Below, one piece after another: positions 10,804 through 22,819 of a stretch of 64,000 nt of DNA. The translations under genes and the position numbers were made by a program. The notes beneath the pieces are model-generated. The model was not told the DNA's origin. It worked only from the letters and a program-made list of their open reading frames with translations, and did not search any database. This DNA comes from Echinicola salinicaeni (GTDB lineage: Bacteria; Bacteroidota; Bacteroidia; Cytophagales; Cyclobacteriaceae): NCBI RefSeq assembly GCF_014280965.1, contig NZ_JACODZ010000007.1, positions 1 through 64,000 of the forward strand, in the 5' to 3' direction. The number at the start of each line of letters is the position of its first letter. Positions within the stretch are counted from its first letter, which is position 1.

Positions 10804-11850
10804 TTATATTTTGAAAATGGTCACTTTTTTATTTTCGATCCTATATTTAAAATTCTCAGAATAGGAGAGTCCTTTTAACACATTATCCAGGATTTCATTT
10901 TCATACCTCCCGTTTATCCCTCCCTTGAACTTGACATCATTTTCTACTTTTATTTTGACATCATACCATTCTTCTAAAATCTTAAAGACTTCTTTATGGT
11001 CTGTATTCTCAAATTTTATGATACCGTCTTTCCAGCCCGTCACTACTTCGGGATCAAATTCCCTCTTGACTAATGCCTTCGCTGTCTTCTCATAACTCAC
11101 CATCTCCAATGGCCTCAGCTGTTCTATCATACCATTGGTGGTGGTCACTTTTACCTTGCCGCTCAGAAGGGAGACTTTTTGTGCTTTATTTTCAGGCTTA
11201 TTATTTACATCAAAGGAGGTTCCCATTACCTTTATTTGTAAATCACCAGCAGCAACTACAAAAGGGAGGTCCTCATTATGTTCTACATCAAAAAACGCTT
11301 GCCCGGTAAGTTTCACTTCTCTTAAACTATCTGAAAATCTCTCTGGAAATGATATTGAACTATTGGAATTTAGCTTTACCAAAGAGCCATCAGGAAGATG
11401 AAATGACATTTTAGTCCCCGCTTTACTGCTTTTGGTCAGCCATTCTATTTTTTCATTTTTTACAGCAGAAGGAGTTTCTGGCTGAAAATCCAATGTCAAC
11501 AGCCCTAAAAACAAAGTAACCAAGACCAATACAGCTGCTACCCTATTGGCCTTCAAAAAATCTAACAAAACATGAGTGCTTGATCTTTCCGTCAGTCCAT
11601 TCTTTGTCTTATCGTGGTGCCTGATGATCCTATCAAGAATCATTTCACTCTCATCTTCTTCAATTTCAAAAGTCCTCAACATCAAACCCTGAACACTTTC
11701 TTTTGCCCGTTTCATCATATTGGCCTTTCCTGGATTTTTCAGGAGCCAATTAGACCAATAACGGTCAGACTCATGATCAGGTGCCATTATCCACTGAACA
11801 AAATGCTCATTAAGTAAAAAGTCTTTTTCCGTCTTAGGATCAAATTGCAT
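10804..11850 (-). CDS. FecR-family anti-sigma factor (PUL1)
   Basis: 348 residues: a cytoplasmic N-terminal part that should bind the sigma factor (HFVQWIMAPDHESDRYWSNWL), one membrane span at about 102-120, a periplasmic FecR domain (about 140-240, with FHLPDGSLVKLNSNSSISFP and AFFDVEH) and a C-terminal DUF4974-type domain (about 275-348) expected to contact the STN domain of SusC. It sits between its sigma factor and SusC. It is clearly paralogous to the FecR protein at 56830-57879: the first 45 residues align with few changes, starting F-[DN]-P-K-T-E-x-D-F-L. Confidence 0.92.
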   Translation of the reverse strand: MQFDPKTEKDFLLNEHFVQWIMAPDHESDRYWSNWLLKNPGKANMMKRAKESVQGLMLRTFEIEEDESEMILDRIIRHHDKTKNGLTERSSTHVLLDFLKANRVAAVLVLVTLFLGLLTLDFQPETPSAVKNEKIEWLTKSSKAGTKMSFHLPDGSLVKLNSNSSISFPERFSDSLREVKLTGQAFFDVEHNEDLPFVVAAGDLQIKVMGTSFDVNNKPENKAQKVSLLSGKVKVTTTNGMIEQLRPLEMVSYEKTAKALVKREFDPEVVTGWKDGIIKFENTDHKEVFKILEEWYDVKIKVENDVKFKGGINGRYENEILDNVLKGLSYSENFKYRIENKKVTIFKI

Positions 11851-11987
11851 ATGAAAATGTATTCTTTATTACGTTTGTATTAATAAAGAGACATACCCAT
11901 ATCAAAAGACCACTAATTGAAATATAATTTTTTACAAATTATTTCAATTAATAATACTAAAACTTACGTTAACAAACTTTTAATACT

Positions 11988-12647
11988 CTAGAAAAGAAAA
12001 GATATTAGGAAAATAAGGGACAATAAACTTCTCTTGAACGGACGTAGTTTATCTGAAAGTTTATTGAGAATCCGGTAGAGCATCGTTCTCACCGTTTTGG
12101 CATTTGCAAGCTCTAGCATTTCTGCTATTTCTATATAGCTAAGATTTTCGAAAAATCTAAGGTTTAAAATCTCTCTTTGGCGCGCAGTCAATTCATTACA
12201 GGCATTTTGAACCATCTTCTTTTGATTTTCATTCAGAAGCGCATCCATGGCAAAATGATCCTCATCTACTAAAAAATAAAACGACTCCCCATCTTCTTCC
12301 TCATCAACATACTTCCTTTCCCTTTTAAGAGACCTGAGAAGTATTCTCCTAAAACTTGAAAAAAGATAAAATTTAACGGACTGGGCTACTCCAAGTTGAT
12401 CTTTCTGATCTACCAGCTTAAAAAAAACATCCTGAATGGCATCCTTAATCAATACTTCATTGGATGTAAACTGCCTACCATAGGTAAACAACTTATTGGA
12501 ATAGGCACGATATATTTTTGATAGCGCAGCATTGCTCCCTTTTAAAAAAGCTATCCATAATTCAGTTTCAGCATACTCCTGAATCACTGGAATTTCCTTT
12601 TTTATTTCGGAAGTCTTCTCCTCATAAAGTCTATTCAATACCGCCAT
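11988..12647 (-). CDS. RNA polymerase ECF-type sigma factor with hydrophobic C-terminal tail (PUL1)
   Basis: 219 residues. Sigma region 2 includes DAIQDVFFKLVDQKDQLG and region 4 includes LTARQREILNLRFFENLSY and a helix-turn-helix (IEIAEMLELANAKTVRTML). It should direct RNA polymerase to the downstream susCD operon when freed from its FecR partner. The protein ends in an unusual hydrophobic segment (RSLLSLIFLISFLF) able to associate with membrane. A Bacteroidetes-type promoter lies about 40 nt upstream. Its region 4 closely matches the sigma factor of PUL3. Confidence 0.93.
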   Translation of the reverse strand: MAVLNRLYEEKTSEIKKEIPVIQEYAETELWIAFLKGSNAALSKIYRAYSNKLFTYGRQFTSNEVLIKDAIQDVFFKLVDQKDQLGVAQSVKFYLFSSFRRILLRSLKRERKYVDEEEDGESFYFLVDEDHFAMDALLNENQKKMVQNACNELTARQREILNLRFFENLSYIEIAEMLELANAKTVRTMLYRILNKLSDKLRPFKRSLLSLIFLISFLF

Positions 12648-12687
12648 TAAACTTGTATTTGCCTACTTCACTTTTCAATAATGGCCA

Positions 12688-12718
12688 TAAAAGTAAAAAA
12701 ATAAATTTTCGAATCAAT
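12688..12718 (-). promoter_or_regulatory. Predicted Bacteroidetes-type promoter of the PUL1 sigma gene
   Basis: On the minus strand ATTG, a 19-nt spacer and TACTTTTA fit the TTTG-N19-TAnnTTTG consensus with one mismatch in each box. The second box ends about 40 nt before the sigma start codon. Confidence 0.45.
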
Positions 12719-12806
12719 TTCTTTTACAACAAAAATACTCACAACCTTTATATTCAATACACAATAACTTACACTTCCATTCTTTCGAAATAATATTTTA
12801 TAAATA

Positions 12807-12836
12807 AAAGACCCCAACCAAAAGGATGGGGTCTTT
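12807..12836 (-). terminator. Rho-independent terminator after the DUF3472 gene
   Basis: A 10-bp perfect stem (12807-12816 with 12827-12836), AAAGACCCCA on the plus strand, encloses a 10-nt loop. It lies 26 nt after the DUF3472 stop and separates that unit from the PUL1 sigma gene. Confidence 0.85.
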
Positions 12837-12862
12837 AAAAGATTATACGAGAGACTGTTTGA

Positions 12863-14170
12863 TTAATCCAAGCTTGAAAAATCAATTTCCGGCTGATTAC
12901 CTGTAGCTTCTCTTGTGTGCATACTATTTAAATCGACCATTTCATTGAAGAATCCTCCATTTCTCATAAAAAAGACGCCGTTTTCTTCTCCACCAGCAAA
13001 ATCCTGCCTGTAGCCTCTCCTGGCAATATCATCACCAGTAAATTTAGCTTCTGTAAGCTCTATCCAATTTCCTTCGGTATCCATTGCCCATTGGTTGGCA
13101 TAAAGCCCTTTTCTACCTATATAACCATTACTGTCTCTGAAATTTTCCAGAAATGAATGTGGACGCTTATACCATGTATCTGTTTTAGGTCTCAAGAAAC
13201 TGGCGATCAACTTCCACTCACCTACCTCTGGAGCAAAGAAATAGGCCGTATAGATGGTATTGCCATTGCCATCAGGCTCAACAGAGTTAAGGAACTTATA
13301 GGTATTTCCTGTGATCCATTTGTATCTGAAAAAGCTCTGTCCACCAGAACCTTCATTTCCAAACTCTCCTGTATTAACCCCCTCTCCCTTTTTCAACAAT
13401 TTGATTTGTTGATCTTCAGGAATTTCATCTGGATTATTGGTATGAAAGGGACTCCAAACCGAAAACAGCACCCTTCTTTCATCATCGGAATTGGCCTGCA
13501 TGCCAAAATAACCTTCCCCAAATCCATTGGCCATATAATAGGATCCATTAGGGTCTTCACCTTCAGGAACGGTCACCTCATTATAAAACCATTTGAAATC
13601 TTTTTCCTTAGGCAATGTATAGGACAAGTGAACAGAAGGACCTCTTCTACCCCAATAAAAGCGATTACTTTCATTATCCTTTACATAGGTAATCTCTAAA
13701 TCATTTTTTGTTCTTACAATAAGGGATTTTAGAGAAGGGAATGCCGCTCCTGCTTTTGAAAGACCTTGAACATCCACTTGGGCATAACCTGAAGGAAGTT
13801 CAAACAAACCCACACTTACTGTATCTTCAGCTCCGGCCTCCAAAGCAATAGTTTGGATATTTTCTCCAACAGTCACCTGCAATTCACTAGACGACTCCCT
13901 ACTATCCAATACCAATTGCAATAATGCCTTTTCAGCTTGTGGCAATTTAAAATATGTACTAAGCACGGCCTCTTCATTGGTCCAGTCTTCAACAGCACCA
14001 CTTCTTCTACTGATTTTGGCACCCTCATGACCAGATGTCACATAAGTGTTCCCTCCCACTGGAATAGACACTTCTGACAAATATTCCTTCTCAATTTCTT
14101 CCAAGGAAACATTATTGCAGGCCATCAGGCCTGCAATAAATGATACAGTTAAAAAACTCTTAAATCTCAT
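12863..14170 (-). CDS. DUF5077/DUF3472 surface lipoprotein, function unknown
   Basis: 435 residues with a lipobox (AGLMAC, Cys18). The N-terminal 160 residues look like the DUF5077 beta-sandwich that usually precedes DUF3472. From about 170 onward is the DUF3472 core: WGRRGPSVHLSY, ANGFGEGYFGMQANS, RRVLFSVWSPF, FGNEGSGGQSF. No catalytic residues are established for the family as far as I know. The many Trp and aromatic residues suggest carbohydrate binding or an undescribed enzyme. It follows the beta-galactosidase by 11 nt and ends that unit at a terminator. A second DUF3472 protein with an extra F5/8C domain lies at 40370-42184. Family call firm, role open. Confidence 0.85.
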   Translation of the reverse strand: MRFKSFLTVSFIAGLMACNNVSLEEIEKEYLSEVSIPVGGNTYVTSGHEGAKISRRSGAVEDWTNEEAVLSTYFKLPQAEKALLQLVLDSRESSSELQVTVGENIQTIALEAGAEDTVSVGLFELPSGYAQVDVQGLSKAGAAFPSLKSLIVRTKNDLEITYVKDNESNRFYWGRRGPSVHLSYTLPKEKDFKWFYNEVTVPEGEDPNGSYYMANGFGEGYFGMQANSDDERRVLFSVWSPFHTNNPDEIPEDQQIKLLKKGEGVNTGEFGNEGSGGQSFFRYKWITGNTYKFLNSVEPDGNGNTIYTAYFFAPEVGEWKLIASFLRPKTDTWYKRPHSFLENFRDSNGYIGRKGLYANQWAMDTEGNWIELTEAKFTGDDIARRGYRQDFAGGEENGVFFMRNGGFFNEMVDLNSMHTREATGNQPEIDFSSLD

Positions 14171-14181
14171 AGCTCTTCAGT

Positions 14182-17325
<3,144 letters not shown>

Positions 17326-17336
17326 TTAGGTTGTCA

Positions 17337-17395
17337 ATGTTTCAAAACCTGACTTTTTCTAAAAATATACTTTCAGAATATTTCTTTTGAAACAT
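17337..17395 (-). promoter_or_regulatory. Inverted repeat flanking a possible promoter of the beta-galactosidase unit
   Basis: Perfect 11-bp inverted repeat (ATGTTTCAAAA at 17337-17347, TTTTGAAACAT at 17385-17395) with a 37-nt spacer. A TATATTTT box in minus orientation lies between the arms. The whole element lies 40-100 nt before the beta-galactosidase start. It may be an operator or an mRNA leader structure. Beyond this, the 17296-17568 gap holds only AT-rich sequence. Confidence 0.4.
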
Positions 17396-17568
17396 GATTA
17401 TTTACAAAAAAAAGAAATAAAAAGAATTTATTATACCATATCAGGAAATTAATTAACAACAATAATCCAATCAAAAATCACAAAACCATTCATCCCTACA
17501 TTGTTCCGCTTAACAAAACCTCGATCAATAATTTTCAATAATTTTCATTAACCTGTCGGAACAACAAC

Positions 17569-17594
17569 AAAAAAAAGCAGGAAATAATCCCTGC
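17569..17594 (-). terminator. Rho-independent terminator after the GH29 pair
   Basis: On the minus strand a 7-bp stem (GCAGGGA with TTCCTGC, one G-T pair) and a 4-nt loop are followed directly by eight T. It is located 33 nt after the stop of the second fucosidase gene and ends the PUL2 main operon. Confidence 0.8.
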
Positions 17595-17627
17595 CCTTCA
17601 GTCAATCTTTTAAAAAGTGAACACCTA

Positions 17628-19079
17628 TTATGTCTTCGCTTTTTGATAGGTATGACCTTTCCCTTCTTCTCCAGAGCTACTTTCTATCACAAATACCATA
17701 GGCGATTCTGGTTGTTTATCTGAAGTGTAATGAATGAAATATTCATTTTTATGTATTTCTTCCGGTGTAAAGTTCTTACCATCTTTAAGTGAATACACCT
17801 TGTCCAATTTTACTTTATTTGGTGTCTTCACCCTTAACGCACCATTCAGTGGCATATTGAAAACCACCATATAGATTTTTCCGGTCTTACGGTCCAGTGT
17901 ATAGTAACCCCAGTCCTGTTTTTCCCAGTCCAAGTAACCACAATCATAGATTGCTTCATGATTAACAGCCATCCAGTCTCCAATCTCGGTAGCCAATTGG
18001 GTCTCTTCTTTTCTAATTCCGCCTTCACCGTTTGGACCAAAATTCAATACAAAATTTCCATTCAAGGCCACCGAGTGAACTAGCATCTCAATGAGCTCAA
18101 AACTGGTCTTGACATGCCCTCTCCAATCAGAATGGTACCCCCATTGATTTTCAGGCACCGTCATTACACAGTCCCAATCATTTCCCTTAACATCCTCTAT
18201 GGTCTTTGGCAATTTTCTTTCCCAACCTTGCTCATAATCTCCCATGAGATCGCCATTACTGTCAAAGTGCCTATTCCCATAATCATCAGGCCTAAATCTA
18301 CTCCCTATAATCAAGCCTGGAACCATTTCTCTAAGCTCAGCTTCCAACTCATCTGCAAAGGCCACCTGCTCTTTCCAAGCTGCATCCCAGGTACCGTCAA
18401 ACCAAAGCCCCTTGGTACTTGGATACCTTTCCAACAATTCCACTAACTGGTTTTTGGTAAACTCCTTAAACGCTTCATATTCCTCACGATCCTTTTCAGA
18501 CTTCAAAGCAGACCGATAACCAGGATGGTTCCAATCTATAACTGAGAAATACAGATATACATCAATGCCCTCTGCGTCGTATGCCTCCACTAAAGGACCT
18601 ATAATATCCTCTTTATAAGGAGAATTGCTCACATCATAATCAGTAAATTCGCTGGGCCAAAGACAAAATCCATCATGGTGCTTGGTGGTGATAATCATAT
18701 ATTTTGCTCCCATGTCCTTTGCTTGTTTGGCCCATGCCTTGGCATCAAACTCTTTGGGATCAAACTGCTTATAAAGATTGTCATAAGCATCCTTGGGCAT
18801 TTCTTTCCATGAACGGATCCACTCTGCTGCTCCCCCATAATATTTTCCATCCCAGTGTCCTCCAGCAATTGCATAAACGCCCCAATGAATGAACTGGCCT
18901 AAGCCATAATTTCTCCAAGTTCCCATCATTGGATCAGTTCTTTTTCCCAAATTATGGGCACCATGCTCCAAAGCAATGGAAACCCTCGGTGTATTCTTTG
19001 GTGTTTGCGCCATTGCCAAATCAGCATTCCCACCTGCAAACATTACCGATAATGCGGCTCCGCATATCAATTTTTTCAT
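17628..19079 (-). CDS. GH29 alpha-L-fucosidase (copy 1)
   Basis: 483 residues with a signal peptide ending near LAMAQ (residue 25). GH29 barrel features: FIHWGVYA (63-70), TKHHDGFCLWPSEF (132-145), and the likely nucleophile D228 in GLWFDGTWD. A fucosidase releases alpha-linked L-fucose from glycans with retention. The acid/base residue cannot be assigned by eye, so the linkage preference (alpha-1,2 or alpha-1,3/4/6) is unknown. Tandem paralogue of the gene at 19164-20612 and separated from it by 84 nt. Most of the active-site surroundings are identical. It is the last gene before a terminator. Confidence 0.92.
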   Translation of the reverse strand: MKKLICGAALSVMFAGGNADLAMAQTPKNTPRVSIALEHGAHNLGKRTDPMMGTWRNYGLGQFIHWGVYAIAGGHWDGKYYGGAAEWIRSWKEMPKDAYDNLYKQFDPKEFDAKAWAKQAKDMGAKYMIITTKHHDGFCLWPSEFTDYDVSNSPYKEDIIGPLVEAYDAEGIDVYLYFSVIDWNHPGYRSALKSEKDREEYEAFKEFTKNQLVELLERYPSTKGLWFDGTWDAAWKEQVAFADELEAELREMVPGLIIGSRFRPDDYGNRHFDSNGDLMGDYEQGWERKLPKTIEDVKGNDWDCVMTVPENQWGYHSDWRGHVKTSFELIEMLVHSVALNGNFVLNFGPNGEGGIRKEETQLATEIGDWMAVNHEAIYDCGYLDWEKQDWGYYTLDRKTGKIYMVVFNMPLNGALRVKTPNKVKLDKVYSLKDGKNFTPEEIHKNEYFIHYTSDKQPESPMVFVIESSSGEEGKGHTYQKAKT

Positions 19080-19163
19080 CTTATTTAAATAAAGTTATAT
19101 TGGTTAAATTAATTTATTATCCATGTTTAATGGACCTTTAAAACAAGTGGATAAAACACCTCG

Positions 19164-20612
19164 TTAAGTCTTTGCCCTTTGATAAGTCTTCCCCTCCTCT
19201 TGTGTTTTGGAAGATTCTATAACGATTACAATTGGTGATTTCCCTGGCTGATCCACTGGATAATGAACAAAATATTCATCTTTATGTATCTCCTCAGGAA
19301 CAAAGATTTTACTCGGGGATTTTAGTTCATAAACTTTGTCCAAGTGAACTTTTTCTGGAGTTTTGATCCTTAAAGCCCCATTGATCGGCATATTAAACAC
19401 GACCATATAGATCTTTCCAGTCTCCCTATCCTTGGTATAATACCCCCAATCTTGTTTTTCCCAATCAAGGTACCCACAACCGTAAATTGCTTCTTGGTTG
19501 ATTTCCATCCAGTCACCAATTTCTTTAAATAGTTTTCTTTCTTCATTCCTGAATTCACCATACCTGTCAGGACCAAAATTCAATACAAAATTCCCATTCA
19601 ATGACACTGACTTCACCAACATTTCCACCAGTTCGAAGCTGGTTTTCACATGCCCTTTCCAATCATAATGGTACCCCCATTGGTTTTCGGGAACGGTCAT
19701 CACACAATCCCAATCATTTCCTTTGACATCTTCAATTCCCTCTGGCAATTTTCTTTCCCAGCCTTGCTCATAATCCCCCATCAAATCACCATTACTATCA
19801 AAATGTCTGTTACCATAATCATCAGGTCTGAACCTACTGCCTATAATGATCCCTGGTATCATTTCCCTCATTTCAGACTCAAGTTTATCTGCAAAATCCG
19901 CTTGTTCTTTCCAAGCTGCATCCCAAGTACCGTCAAACCAAAGGCCTTTAGTATTTGGGTACCTTTCCAATAATTCCAAAATTTGATTTCGGGTAAAGGT
20001 CTTGAATTCCTCATAAGCCTCACGGTCTTCAGCAGTTTTCAAATCGGTTCTAAATCCCGGGTGATTCCAGTCCATCACTGAAAAATACAAATACACATCG
20101 ATCCCTTCTGCTTCATAGGCCTCCACCATGGGACCTATTAAGTCTTTCTTATAAGGTGTACTGGCTATATCATATTCTGTAAACTTACTTGGCCAAAGAC
20201 AAAAGCCATCATGGTGTTTGGTGGTGATGATCATATATTTCGCACCCATTGCTTTTGCCTGCTTTGCCCATGACTGGGGATCAAACCGCTCAGGATCAAA
20301 TTGCAAATACAATTGATCATAGTCCTCTGCTGGCATTTCTGACCAAGAACGAATCCAAGAAGAAGCCCCTGGATAATCCTTTCCCTCCCACTTACCTGCC
20401 GTAATAGAATAAACGCCCCAATGGATAAACTGTCCCAAGCCATAATTCCTCCACTTTTCCATCATTGGATCAGTCCTTTTCCCTAAACGATGTGAACCAT
20501 GCTCCAATGCTATTGAAGACCTAGGTGTATTATCTGGAGTTTGTGCCATTACTTTCCCAAAGTTTAACCCTGCAAGCATTGCTACCACCAATACAACTTC
20601 TTTTTTACTCAT
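19164..20612 (-). CDS. GH29 alpha-L-fucosidase (copy 2)
   Basis: 482 residues with a signal peptide to about residue 24 (VMAQ). Same barrel landmarks as its neighbour: FIHWGVYS, TKHHDGFCLWPSKF, and likely nucleophile D227 in GLWFDGTWD. The two proteins align along their full length without large gaps, so they arose by tandem duplication. Differences cluster outside the catalytic motifs (for example KWEGKDYPGASSW against HWDGKYYGGAAEW). Those loops are where substrate choice could differ. The gene follows the GH2 gene by 32 nt in the PUL2 operon. Confidence 0.92.
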   Translation of the reverse strand: MSKKEVVLVVAMLAGLNFGKVMAQTPDNTPRSSIALEHGSHRLGKRTDPMMEKWRNYGLGQFIHWGVYSITAGKWEGKDYPGASSWIRSWSEMPAEDYDQLYLQFDPERFDPQSWAKQAKAMGAKYMIITTKHHDGFCLWPSKFTEYDIASTPYKKDLIGPMVEAYEAEGIDVYLYFSVMDWNHPGFRTDLKTAEDREAYEEFKTFTRNQILELLERYPNTKGLWFDGTWDAAWKEQADFADKLESEMREMIPGIIIGSRFRPDDYGNRHFDSNGDLMGDYEQGWERKLPEGIEDVKGNDWDCVMTVPENQWGYHYDWKGHVKTSFELVEMLVKSVSLNGNFVLNFGPDRYGEFRNEERKLFKEIGDWMEINQEAIYGCGYLDWEKQDWGYYTKDRETGKIYMVVFNMPINGALRIKTPEKVHLDKVYELKSPSKIFVPEEIHKDEYFVHYPVDQPGKSPIVIVIESSKTQEEGKTYQRAKT

Positions 20613-20644
20613 TTCTTAATAATTATTAAATTGTAAATTCCTTT

Positions 20645-22750
20645 TTAATCAAGTGTCCATTCCATTTTATCAGAAATCACATTACCTGCATCATCCTGTC
20701 CTACCGCGACAATTATATTATTTCCTCCTTGGAGGCTTACCTCAAACTTTTTGTGATGAGCATTGACACCTTTCAGCTCCCTGGTTACTTTCTGCCCGTT
20801 GACTGTCAGCTCCACTGAAGACAAATTGGTAAATAGCTGAATGATAGTATTCGCTTCGGTACGTTTATTATCTCTGCTATTGGCCAAGTGAATCATTGGT
20901 TCAGGATTCCAGTTAGCTTTATACCAGTAGAAACTATCTTTCTTTCTTTTTCGATCAAAAGTGATCAAGCCTTTAAGGTTTCTTGCATTCACCCCTCCGC
21001 GGTTCCACATTGGCACAGCAAACTCAAACATATTCCACAAATAGGAGGCAGTTATATAGGGATGGTCCTCTATAATGGCCCATTGCTGAATATGGGTTTC
21101 GGTTTGATAATTCTCAGGAAAAAACTTTCCACTGACAGGATTCCTGCTTTCAGGTAATTTTTCAGCTCCTTGATCCATATTACCATCTGCTCCGTATTCT
21201 GCAAGCATTACAATGTGCTCAGGATACTCTTCTTCCAGGCCTTGTACCCATTGTTTCATATCTCCAATCTTACCCTCATACCAGCCATAGTAACGATTCA
21301 TCCCTTGCACATCAGTGGACAGATTGGCTGGACGCCACATTTCTCCATAACCACTTACAGCAACCGTAGGTCGGTCCGGGTCATTGGTTTTGGCGATATC
21401 ATTAAGCTCTCTTGATAGCACCGCCACATACTCATCTTCCGTTTTGGAATACACCTCGTTGTGAATGCCCCAAATATAGATGGAAGGATGGTTGAAATTC
21501 TGACGAACCAGCTCTGTCATTTGTTGCTTGGCATTTGCAGCTTCTTCCAAGGTATATGTATTGACAAAAGGGATTTCTGCCCAAATCAAAAAACCTAAAC
21601 TGTCTGCTATTGCATACATATCTTCAGCCTGCTGATAATGGGCCAAACGTATCGTGGTCGCACCGATTTCTTTAATCAACATCATATCTTCCAAATGCTG
21701 TGACCTATTGAGTGCATTACCATACCCCCATCGATCTTGATGCCTGGTAACCCCATGCATTGGATAAGGCTTTCCGTTCAAAAACACTCCCTTTCCAGTC
21801 TTAATTTCAACTGACCTTATCCCTAAGGGCTGGGTAACCGCATCAAGTACACGATCCCCATCCATCAATGATGTAGTAAGCGTATATAAATACGGGTCTT
21901 CAACACCTTTCCAAAGATGTGGCTGCTTAATTATCAATTCCTGCTCTCCTAAAGTTACTCCTTGCGGACTGATGGACAGAGGTTCCTCAATGACCTTAAC
22001 ACTTTTGCCATCTGCATTTTTCACCTCTGTACGGAGTAATACATGCCTAAAAGTTTTTTCCGTATTCTCAAGTTTCGCTTTTACCCTTATAGTCGCCTGT
22101 TTGGCTGAGACATCTTTTTGACGAATAAATACTCCCGGAGAAGCATGATCTGTCACCTTGATATTCACCATATCAGTAATAATAAGAGATACAGGCCTAT
22201 AAATCCCCCCATAGATAGGAAACAAAAAATGGTTAACAGGCAAGACATCCTCACGTGCTTCATTATTCGTTTTGACCAACAGGGTGTTTTTCTGGCCAAA
22301 ATTTACAGAATGGGTAATCTCAAAGGCAAATGCCGAGTAACTTCCCTTATGCTCTCCTAAAAAGCGGCCATTGACATACACATCAGCTACTGAACCTACT
22401 CCCTCAAAACGGAGAAAAAGACGTCTTTCTTTCAAAGAGTCAGCTACTGTAAATTCTTTCTGATAAAAACCATCTCCAGTATAAAAATCTTTCCCAAGCT
22501 GCATGTCCTCACTATTGAAAGTATGGGGCACGGTCACCTCTTCCCATTCTTCCAACACAAAAGAAACACCTTTTTCATAGTCTTTGGCTCCTTTTTTAAA
22601 AAGCCAACCTTGGTTAAAATCAATTTCTTTTCGCCCTTGAGCAAGGGAGTTAATTGAAATTCCCAAAATAAAACTTAAGGTAACAAGTACCTTATAAATT
22701 AAAGCTGATTTAGCCATAGACAACCTGATGGCTTTTTTATAATAATTCAT
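20645..22750 (-). CDS. GH2-family glycosidase (beta-galactosidase or beta-glucuronidase type), secreted
   Basis: 701 residues from the ATG at 22750 (MNYYKKAIRLS). The frame stays open to a GTG at 22810, but a terminator-like hairpin lies between, so the later start is preferred. A hydrophobic signal follows (VLVTLSFILGISINSLAQ). Domains: jelly roll (about 45-190), Ig-like (about 195-310), TIM barrel (about 315-610, RHQDRWGYGNAL). Acid/base E432 in GIHNEV and nucleophile E518 in LAEYGADG. It is shorter than LacZ and lacks the small-chain domain, like exo-acting GH2 beta-galactosidases or glucuronidases in PULs. Exact sugar not decided by sequence. It lies between the metzincin and the fucosidases. 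Confidence 0.9.
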   Translation of the reverse strand: MNYYKKAIRLSMAKSALIYKVLVTLSFILGISINSLAQGRKEIDFNQGWLFKKGAKDYEKGVSFVLEEWEEVTVPHTFNSEDMQLGKDFYTGDGFYQKEFTVADSLKERRLFLRFEGVGSVADVYVNGRFLGEHKGSYSAFAFEITHSVNFGQKNTLLVKTNNEAREDVLPVNHFLFPIYGGIYRPVSLIITDMVNIKVTDHASPGVFIRQKDVSAKQATIRVKAKLENTEKTFRHVLLRTEVKNADGKSVKVIEEPLSISPQGVTLGEQELIIKQPHLWKGVEDPYLYTLTTSLMDGDRVLDAVTQPLGIRSVEIKTGKGVFLNGKPYPMHGVTRHQDRWGYGNALNRSQHLEDMMLIKEIGATTIRLAHYQQAEDMYAIADSLGFLIWAEIPFVNTYTLEEAANAKQQMTELVRQNFNHPSIYIWGIHNEVYSKTEDEYVAVLSRELNDIAKTNDPDRPTVAVSGYGEMWRPANLSTDVQGMNRYYGWYEGKIGDMKQWVQGLEEEYPEHIVMLAEYGADGNMDQGAEKLPESRNPVSGKFFPENYQTETHIQQWAIIEDHPYITASYLWNMFEFAVPMWNRGGVNARNLKGLITFDRKRKKDSFYWYKANWNPEPMIHLANSRDNKRTEANTIIQLFTNLSSVELTVNGQKVTRELKGVNAHHKKFEVSLQGGNNIIVAVGQDDAGNVISDKMEWTLD

Positions 22751-22769
22751 TTTTAATTGATCAACAAGG

Positions 22770-22803
22770 AAAAACATCAGGCAAGGCATCACCTCGCCTA
22801 ATG
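22770..22803 (-). terminator. Terminator-like hairpin between metzincin and GH2 genes
   Basis: A 12-bp stem with two G-T pairs (22775-22786 with 22792-22803) and a 5-nt loop is followed on the minus strand by five T (22770-22774). It lies 17 nt after the metzincin stop and 20 nt before the chosen GH2 start. It may cut transcription of the enzyme genes relative to susCD. Confidence 0.7.
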
Positions 22804-22819
22804 CAATCACAGGTTTTAC

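Noticed and set aside
13157-13699. Plus-strand frame of 180 codons inside the DUF3472 gene
   Set aside because: It lies wholly antisense to a well-supported lipoprotein gene, has a composition typical of antisense frames and no recognisable domain.
22751-22810. Upstream GTG start giving 20 extra residues on the GH2 enzyme
   Set aside because: The extension covers a terminator-like hairpin and lacks signal-peptide features. The ATG at 22750 is preceded by the usual A/T-rich context.
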